Below, piece by piece: positions 56,841-64,000 of a DNA stretch of 64,000 bases (positions are counted from its first letter, which is position 1; each line of letters starts with the position of its first letter). The DNA is from Corythucha ciliata (Eukaryota > Arthropoda > Insecta > Hemiptera > Tingidae), in NCBI GenBank assembly GCA_038030265.1, contig CM075938.1, positions 12,067,009 to 12,131,008 on the forward strand, in the 5' to 3' direction. The notes beneath the pieces are model-generated. The model was not told the DNA's origin. It was given only the letters and a program-made list of their open reading frames with translations, and searched no databases. The position numbers were made by a program, and so were the translations under genes.

Positions 56841-57436
56841 ATGAACGTAATCTCAAAAACATTAGTTTCAGGAAAGGAACTTGCAAATTTTTCCAAACTC
56901 CACCCTATTGCTCTTGCTCGTATAAAACATAAAAATAAGTAAAGGATCTATTTTTAGACGTTGATTCGATCGAAGTGTGTTTATGGGTGATCGGAGTAGC
57001 CCGGGACTGACAAATGAACAGAGCTAAAATTTCGGTCGATGCAATCTCTAATTAGAAAATTAAAACATCATTTTCGTCACACTCTAATGCCGTGTACTGC
57101 AACTGCAATATAAAATGAATCGAACGAAATAATTTCGGTGGAAAGAGTCACTCAGAAAGTTACTTCTCGATCATCGTCGTAATTATCCGTCACGCCAACG
57201 TTTCTGCGGATATTCGTTGGATAATAGTCTTTTAGACGCATTATTCATACGCATTAGTGACGTGATAACGTTTTTGTAACGTTATGGAAGTAACTGAAAC
57301 CATAATGTAACCATACGACGTTTCAGCAACGTTATTGATACTTTTTGTGTTGATTGGGTTGGGACTGCTCGTGACGCAAATGAAAGACAGTAATGGCCGA
57401 AGATCTGCGGCACCTATTGAAAGTTTAGTCACTGTA

Positions 57437-60080
57437 ATGACCCTACGTCCATGATTATTAACCCATGGCACATGTTTCTTTTCTTCGAATATGAAGCGAA
57501 CAGTTCTCGTACTTTTTACACAGTTTCCCGTTTCTTGTTTTCAAGTACAAAAAATACATAATATTCGATACGCGTTCCAGTCACGTTGCCTTTGTTGGTG
57601 TTTTTTAACGTCAAACTCGAGTTTGTGATTTCGTTACCAAGGCAGAGGCCTAATGGAGCTTCGTTCAACCGATTATTAATTACGAATTTAGTACCTCGAG
57701 AAATGTATTATGTACAAGCGAAAGAGGTGGCACACAACCCTTTTCACTTTCAGTCATCCCAACATACTTGGGTTCTTCTCTTTCTCCATCCCTCCAAAAA
57801 GGGGTGACTAGTGTGGAGTGGATGGGCTGAGTAGTGGGATTTGGGAGGGGTGGGGGGGGCAAATGTTGCTGACACCATCGCGATAACAAATCATTTTCCA
57901 GCCCCATCACTTTAAACGCCTTCTCTTTATAAAATGACGGCAAGACTTGAATGGTTGTGAGATCCTGAGCCACGGGTGTGTAGTGGATGAAGAGTAGGGT
58001 GGGAGGGACTTGGCTTGAAGCCTCTGGTGTAAGGTGGTTGGTTCTTGCTCCAAATGTGACACGTACTAACGACTCTTTCTGTCCTACATTTTAACTCTCT
58101 CGCTTTAATTTTACCCTCATCCTTCTAAACAGACGCCCATCCCATTATACCAACACTCTCACTCTTTTTTTTCTTTTCTTTTTTTTATAAACTTCTTATT
58201 TCAAAGTAGGATGATGAAAAAAAAAGGGGGGGTTTCTATCTCACTCCCCCCCCCCACACTAGAAAAACCGTCGATAAATCTTGTTAACGAACTTGTCAGA
58301 ATTTAGCAAAGGAGACGAAGGGAAGAAAATGCCACGGTCAGTTTTAAAGCCGGTGACGTGTTGTAATGGGAAGTTAGAGGGAAGCGTGAAGAAATGAAAC
58401 GGATCAGGCATCTGTTTTAGGGGTTGGGTACCAATTAGCAAGGGCTCAACCCTTTTTTTCCTAATATTTCGTTTTCCATGGATAGGTAAACCCTTTTCAG
58501 CACACACATACACAAAAAAAAAAAAAACCTAAAAATCCTTTTTTCTTTGGTTTAACCATAAGGGAATAAAAATGTCTTTTATAAGTCCATTAAATTACCT
58601 GATTCACACACACACGCTCAAAAATCACCTTGAGTCCTTCGGAGTGAGTTGATAAAAGAGACTTTCCTGGAAGGTGTTCAAGGGAGATGGGTGGGAGAGA
58701 CTTAAAGGGTAAAAAAAAAAAAACGAATGTGTGACGAGAAAAGAATAGGATTGAGGGGGGTGAAAGGGGTTGCTACAAATCACTCGAAACAGGCGAGGGA
58801 ATCGGTTTTTTAGATCCTTCCAGTGCGGCCAAAAACGTGGTAACACATTTTTTTTTTTTTTTTTCAGGGAAGAACCCGTGCGAAGCCATGAATGAGATTG
58901 GGAAGGAAATGAAGTTAGGAAGTTTCTTTCACTGCCCTATAGTGGTATTTTATTAGGTGTTTTTTTTTTTACCTGCTTAAGAGAAAAAAAGTGCTGTGGT
59001 TGTAAAAGGAGAGGGGGAATTAATGGATTATTTTTAATTCATGGAGAATTATACTCCGCTGAAGGAAAATTTTTCAGAAAAGAAAAAGCAATCCATTATA
59101 GCACATAACGAAAATATGTCGATCATTGATCGAGAGTTAGGCCTGAAGGACGACCATAGAAAAAGAGAGGATCCTATTCTTTCGTCCTCGCCCTAGATAA
59201 ATATTTGCTTTCTGCCCTCTCAACCACACCCGTCACCCTAACCCCTTGCCCGCTGTTGCAACAAAACCAAACCCCTTGACGTTCAAGATTGACACAATTG
59301 AGTAAGACGCTCCCACTAAGGTACCTCATTATGTAAAATAGTCCGAGTATGATACTATAGTGGAATTGAGAGGATTTTAAATTCATCAAAGTGAGCCTTT
59401 TTAGCCTCTACGGATTGCTTTTTTGACGAAAAAACCGACGATTAGTCATAATAAAAGTTTTTCATGCGTCATTTCCAGTTGAACGTTCCCGCCGTAAAAA
59501 TAAAAAAGAGAAATCTGACCCCCCCCCCCCCCCCAATTTCACCGTCGTGAACGATACGGTCGCGATACAATAACTCAAAAAAAAAAAAATTTAACGTTGT
59601 GTCCAGGAACTGCGAAACAACCTTCCTGGCTAACTGGCTAAGCTCCCCCCCCCCACACACAATTCTTCAGTTGATAAGAAAGGCATCGTTTTGCCCGGTA
59701 TTTTGTAGTCTGGAATCAGTGAAATCGTACGTTTGAAATATTTGCGAGTTCTGTTCACTGGTTTCGAGGAGGTGACACGCCATCATACACCGGTGAAAAC
59801 CGGGGAAATATTCGATCGACAATTTTTCTCGGCAGAAATGTTACACTTTGAAGTCGTTGTAAAATTTTATATTCAGGGGGAAAAGGGGGGAATAAAAAAT
59901 ACTAAAATTTGAAATTGTTGCACAGATTCGTGCGACACCTGAAAATGGTCCAAATCTCCAACCGAAACCGGGAACCACAGGGAAACCTGCTTTCAATGGG
60001 GCATAAAAAATCCTTTACAGTGATACATGGGTCGAGCAAGAAGGGGCAGGGGTGGTCAGCGATGATTGATCTCCCCAAAA
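57437..60080. other. Gene-poor stretch
   Basis: No supported gene. There are several pyrimidine-rich tracts followed by AG (for example T17CAG at 58848-58865), but no open exon after them that I recognise. C14 and A12 runs occur near 59530 and 59580. Confidence 0.35.
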
Positions 60081-60084
60081 CGCC

Positions 60085-60365
60085 ATTTTCGTGGGTTTGA
60101 CTCATTAAAAAAACCGGTTTCGGACGCTAAAAAATCATTTTAACGGGTCTGGCTCACTAAGAACACAATCTTAATGGTCTGGCTCACTAAAAGCCACAAA
60201 TTTATCTGATTTGGCTCTTTAAAAAACCAACTTCACGGATTTGTCTCACTAAAAAACTATTTTCGCGGTTCTGGCCCCACTAAAAAACCATTTTCACGGG
60301 TTCCACTCAGTAAAAAAACCATTTTCGCATGTCGGGATCTCAAAAAACCCAAGTTCCCCGATTTT
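60085..60365 (+). repeat. Family B array (forward)
   Basis: About nine units of TTTCGCGGGTTTGGCTCACT plus AAAAAACCA, among the best-preserved copies of this family in the window. Confidence 0.8.
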
Positions 60366-60454
60366 CGTGGGTGGAAAACCACCTACCTACGTCGGGTGGT
60401 GTTGCGAGGAAGAAGCAATCTGTTTCACATCATGTTTCCTGCAATAGGTGACGT

Positions 60455-60514
60455 CGTCTCCAGTAAAGCTGCCCACGTATATGAATAGATCAAAGGCTGG
60501 CTACGCCGCTGTCA
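60455..60514 (-). mobile_element. hAT-like terminus (CAGCGGCGTAGCCAG)
   Basis: Read on the minus strand it starts CAGCGGCGTAGCCAGCC, like the terminus at 13504-13518. It lies next to family B units. No partner end found. Confidence 0.4.
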
Positions 60515-60880
60515 GGTGACAGTGAGATTCTACGTTAGAACTAGCAGTTTTGTCGATGGTCAGTGGTCAGCGTGGGTTGTGAGGGGCAAAAATGTTTCCA
60601 ACTTTGAGAGAATTCCGGCATAATTTTCGCGTGTCAAGTCAACCGTTTTGAACAGTCTCCTGACCAAGTTCATTCAGTGTTTGATACGGTCTCAGGGACA
60701 ATTTGGGGGGGGGGGGGTGCCGAGCCTAGGGTGACCAAAGATTTAAAAGTTGTTTCCAAGGACGCCTAGATCGAAAAGTAGGACCATAGTAGGACGCTTT
60801 CGACGTAAAGTAGGACGCCTAAATACACGTTAACAACGACTAGTCGTTGATCAGTTCAATGTTAACGGAGAGGTCCGCGT
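60515..60880. other. Spacer with a G13 run
   Basis: No gene or element end is supported between the hAT-like terminus and the next array. Confidence 0.3.
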
Positions 60881-60884
60881 TTCA

Positions 60885-61800
60885 GGTAGGGAATAAGTTT
60901 TGAAAGAACAAAAACTACGAAACCGAGGTTTGAAAGAGCCAAAACTATTAAATTATGGTTTTTGAAATGAGCCTAATCGGTGAATTAGTTTTTGAAAGAG
61001 CGAAAGCCCGCAAAACTTGGATTTGTGAGAGCTAAAATGACAAAGTTTTGTGTTTGATCGAGGCAAATCCATGAATTTGCTTTTTGAAAAAGCCACATTT
61101 GTTTTTCGTACTAGCAAAATTTCCGAAACTGATTCTAGAAATACTAAGGATACGGATGTTTTTTGAAATAATGAAATCACGCGAAATTAGTGTTTGAAAT
61201 AGCAAAACTTCGTGAAATGAAGTTTTAAACAAGCAAAATCCGCGATATTGGTAATGAGAGAGCGAAAATTCTCAGTAAACTCTGGGTTCAAACTGCCAAA
61301 TAGCGAAATTTGTGTTCTCGATGCTAGCTTTTTGCATTGGTCAAATATGTGTGCGATTGTGGACTTCAGAAAGAACCAAACCCACGAAATTTGGTGCGTA
61401 AAATAACCAACATCTGTGAAATTGTGGTTGAAATGAGCCAAATCCACCAAATTAGGTTTTAAATTAATATAAATCCACAAATTGGGTATTTATAAGGTTG
61501 AAATTTGCGAAATTCAGGTTTGGGATACACCAAAATCGGGAATTTTAATTTTAAAAGAGCCAAGTTTGTTTTCCGAATTTGAAAAACCTGCGAAACTGAT
61601 TTAAGAAAGATCTAAAACCACGAAATCGAGGCAAAGCCACGAAATTTGGCAAACCCCCTTGTAATTTGGGATTTAAAAGCGAGAAAATCAGTAACATTGG
61701 TGTACGAAATAACAATAATTAGTGGAATTTGGTTTTTAAGGTGACAATTTTGAAACGTATTTGTTCATGGAAGAGTGCAAATCTCTCCAAAATGTTAATT
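60885..61800 (-). repeat. ~30-bp array, reverse variant of family B
   Basis: About 30 units of GAAATTTGTGTTTGAAAGAG plus CCAAAACCAC. The reverse complement (GGCTCTTTCAAACAC, TTTCGTGG) aligns with family B, so this is a divergent subfamily in opposite orientation. Confidence 0.75.
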
Positions 61801-61807
61801 GATTAAG

Positions 61808-62051
61808 CCTTGTCAATTATACCCGGCAAAGTGCCTTCAAATACCACGAATCTTAATTCCGCAAGTTCTTTGTTTTTGGTATGATGTCGTAAAGCATAAA
61901 GCGTCCATGGGTCCCTCCTGCGGAATTTTTCTGATAAGGCCCCTGAGTGGCCCACGAATGCGCAGCCATCGCCCACTGAGATAATTTGTACGGCCCCTGA
62001 AAACGAGAGCGTTTGGTAAAGAATGGCGGTATCGCAGTAATGCTCTTCCAA
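61808..62051. repeat. Long direct repeat, copy 1
   Basis: Starts CCTTGTCAATTATACCCGGC. At least 180 bp recur with few differences at 63821-64000. Copy 2 runs off the window end. Unknown family; could be LTR-like ends or two independent copies of a dispersed repeat. Confidence 0.8.
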
Positions 62052-62778
62052 TCGAAAATTCTCAAATGGCGTTGTCGAGAAACGCCATGATACACGGTTA
62101 TCGAATGTTACATTTTAGAGCAACTTTTTCAAATAGTTTCGACTAGGGATCCTTGGTGAGGGCACACTACCCAGTCGAAAACTAGTGGTTTGGGGCGGTC
62201 AGGCTCGCCCCAAGACCCAGTCGGTCCTCATGCGGAGCCGGCTATCTTTCAGAGCAGTCCCCTAGTGGTTCGCTACCTGTAGAGGGGGGGGGGGGCTCGT
62301 GGGTGTGCGGCAGGGACCGCTGTCTTGGGGTCAAGATTAACACGGGGAAGAAAGTGACCCAGCGGCTGGAAATGTCAGGGGCGTGGACTACCACGGGCAG
62401 GCCCGTTACTTCAGGGCGGTACCAATTTATTATACCCATTCTGTTGTACGTTGCGACGTGGTGATGACACCGGCTTCCACAAATACTCAGAGAACGAAAG
62501 CCCTCAGCCTGCACGGGCACGGATGGTTAGTTCCGACCGCGCTTCAGGTGCTGGCGCGGGGGACGTCTCCATCGGACCTCGCCTGCTCGACGAGTGGGTC
62601 CAACGGCGCCTACGTGAGCGGAAATCGCTCGATTTTAGCGGAAAACGGCCGTATATTGTTCTGTTTTGTGCGTTTTCGATTACAATCGCGCACTCGCTAC
62701 AAACGCTAAACACGGGCTAAACGCTAAAATCAGGCGAGCCCCACCACAACTCGCTCTAGCCGCTACAATAAAAAAAAA
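62052..62778 (+). other. Possible LINE 5' region
   Basis: GC-rich sequence before the LINE ORF1 (GGGGCGGTCAGGCTCGCCCC, G12 run near 62288). It might be the LINE 5' UTR; no signal defines its start. Confidence 0.3.
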
Positions 62779-63632
62779 ATGGTGGATCATCCTAGTGACT
62801 GTTTTAAGTGCTCTAAAACAATAACTTCTTCTGACCTTTCTATTGTCTGCAACAGCCCGTGTAAAAATATTTTTCATATTGCGTGTTCTGGGCATTCGAG
62901 ACAAGCTGGCAAAATCATCGTAGAAAATGTAGGTGTTATATTCTGGCTTTGTGCTGCGTGCAGACCCACGACTACGTTGGTGCCGCCGGCTCTGCACATT
63001 TCCGATGTGCCTAAAATGACGTCGCCTGAAGGTAACGAATTTCCACTTTGAGGGAGGAATTTACATCTTTTAAATCGGACGTGTCGGCTAAATTCGACAT
63101 TCTAATGACTCTGCTTACAAATACTGACAAGGTGAATCCACTACATGGTGCTAAGTTCACTGACATACCAGAAACATGTAAACATAAACGAAAAAAAACT
63201 CAAATCGCACTGACCCTGACACCGTAAATGTCAAGCATCCGCCATCTACGGACAGTGCGTCGAACTCAGCGACCGTTAAAAACCGCCTATTAACCCAGGA
63301 ATCTCAATGCAACGTGTCTGGAGAGCCGACTTAACTGAAAGACGAAAAGGGAATGCAATCCTAGGATCAAAATCTGTTTCTGGTGATTCCCTAATTGTGC
63401 CAAGAAAAAAAGGAATTTTCATATCTCACTGACAGCCGGCGACAAAGGAATCTGACATAACTAATTTTCTATCCTCTCTCGCATTCGAGGGCATTGAGTG
63501 TTACAAACTCCCTACTAGATTCTCGACCTACTCATCGTTCCGTGTCGTGGTTCAGGAATCTGACTGTGACAGAGTAATGGATCCGAATATCTGGCCAGCA
63601 GATATGTTGGCTTTAGCTCTTCCTAAAACCAA
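62779..63632 (+). pseudogene. LINE ORF1 fragment with PHD-like zinc finger
   Basis: The frame begins MVDHPSDCFKCSKTITSS and continues with C..C, FHIACSGHSRQ and LCAACR, a PHD-like Cys/His pattern found in ORF1 of CR1/Jockey-group LINEs. After a frame change at about 63050 the sequence REEFTSFKSDVSAKFDILM suggests a coiled coil. Near 63480-63620 the text YKLPTRFSTYSSFRVVV and MDPNIWPADMLA matches the C-terminal domain typical of these ORF1 proteins. Two or more frame changes and stops break it, and the sequence ends abruptly at family B-like repeats at about 63632, with no ORF2. It could belong to the same LINE group as the minus-strand LINE at 24.2-27.0 kb. Confidence 0.6.
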
Positions 63633-63820
63633 TTTCACGGGTTTGATTAGTGAGTGACGAATGAAGGCTTTCTCTCAACTTCAGCCCCGAGTTAGCGGTT
63701 TTTATTCATTTTGACGGCGTTTTCTAAACGTTAATGTCAAAACGTTACTTTTAGCCTGAATTAGCGCTTTTTCAAACTTGTATGTGCGTATTTGCGACAA
63801 CAATATGGCGGATTAGAGTG

Positions 63821-64000
63821 CCTTGTCAATTATACCCGGCAAATTGCCTTCAAATACCACGAATCTTAATTCCAAGTTCTTTGTTTTTGGTATGATGTCG
63901 TAAAGCATAATGCGTCCATGGATCCCTCCTGCGGAATTTTTCTGATAAGGCCCCTGAGTGGCCCACGAATGCGCAGCCATCGCCCACTGAGATAATTCGT
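63821..64000. repeat. Long direct repeat, copy 2 (cut by the window end)
   Basis: Matches 61808-61988 closely, with a short deletion (CCGCAAG/CCAAG) and a few substitutions. Same orientation as copy 1. Confidence 0.8.

Larger units (their letters stand above)
47921..57358. mobile_element. 9.4-kb segment with CCCAA-type terminal inverted repeats
   Basis: The ends CCCAAACAGCACA (47921) and, reversed, CCCAATCAACACA (57358) are flanked by TT on both sides and interrupt the CAAGG MITE. Subterminal regions on both sides are rich in AACGTT, GTTTCAAAAACG and TTGCAACG motifs. Later insertions (solo LTR, hairpin, PIF-like MITE, 150-bp MITE, LOA-like LINE with a Penelope-like insert) make up about 8.0 kb. 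The original non-autonomous element was thus about 1.4 kb. Its superfamily is not recognised. Confidence 0.6.
47709..57436 (-). mobile_element. CAAGG MITE copy 2, split by a 9.4-kb insertion
   Basis: The left part 47709-47920 and right part 57359-57436 together match the MITE at 29530-29816 in reverse orientation (CAAGGTGATTAAAC left end, GAAAGTTTAGTCAC right end). The break falls between GCGCATAGGCACTT and TTGGGACTGCTCGTGACG. In copy 1 these are contiguous, apart from TT, which is now present on both sides. Everything between belongs to the inserted segment. Confidence 0.8.

Noticed and set aside
58845..58960. Exon after a T17CAG tract
   Set aside because: The acceptor-like site is good, but the following frame is short and shows no recognisable domain or donor.
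12430..61800. Regular repeats as possible CRISPR arrays
   Set aside because: There are no conserved repeats separated by unique spacers of fixed length. Whole units are degenerate, and the context (introns, LINEs, hAT) is eukaryotic.
61803..62095. Minus-strand frames in the direct repeat
   Set aside because: The same sequence is repeated at 63.8 kb, no domain is recognisable, and overlapping frames compete.

Overview
The window looks like repeat-dense, non-coding-rich DNA from an invertebrate, most likely an arthropod nuclear genome. It has spliced gene fragments, retroelements of the Ty3/Gypsy, I, LOA-like, CR1/Jockey-group and Penelope-like types, several classes of DNA transposon, and a scaffold gap of exactly 500 N (33004-33503). 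No prokaryotic gene organisation is visible. Almost every protein-coding stretch is a broken transposable-element gene. Only two short stretches look like host genes, both on the minus strand.

Region 1 (1-12.2 kb) is one dead Gypsy element (gag, protease, reverse transcriptase, RNase H, integrase) broken open by younger insertions. A 150-bp MITE sits in the protease. An ISL2EU-type DNA transposon (977-6550) carries a THAP/DDE transposase on the plus strand and a convergent YqaJ-exonuclease/SWIM gene on the minus strand. That transposon is itself interrupted by a palindromic element carrying three tRNA-like genes (4152-5332). Two fold-back elements and a LINE/SINE-like 3' end fill 7.2-11.1 kb.

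Region 2 (12.2-17.9 kb) holds a degenerate ~30-bp repeat array, then a candidate host gene on the minus strand: a CpG-rich untranslated first exon near 16.6 kb and a first coding exon at 13.7-13.9 kb. The array family resumes afterwards.

Region 3 (17.9-27.0 kb) holds two LINEs placed tail to tail, an I-clade element (+) and a 5'-truncated CR1/Jockey-group element (-). They share a (TAA)n tract and split an array of the ~30-bp family.

Region 4 (27-45 kb) is mostly degenerate tandem repeats of several unrelated periods (about 14, 17-18, 20 and 30 bp). Embedded in it are MITEs, a 1.95-kb non-autonomous hAT element with a perfect 8-bp target duplication that carries one of the arrays, and two CUB-domain exons of a host gene (40.2-40.6 kb, minus).

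Region 5 (45-57.4 kb) has a second tRNA-like gene inside a terminal-inverted-repeat element, then a deep nest. A 283-bp MITE is split by a 9.4-kb segment bounded by CCCAA-type inverted repeats. That segment holds a solo LTR, a ~420-bp hairpin with hammerhead-like motifs, a PIF/Harbinger-like MITE, the second copy of the 150-bp MITE, and a LOA-like LINE. The LINE has a precise 11-bp target duplication and is itself broken by a Penelope-like element with a GIY-YIG domain.

Region 6 (57.4-64 kb) is gene-poor. It contains more ~30-bp arrays, a LINE ORF1 fragment with a PHD-like finger, and a long direct repeat at 61.8 and 63.8 kb.

No operon-like cooperation exists. The architecture is one of successive insertions, and most open frames are decayed. 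All family names come from motif recognition by eye, without database searches.
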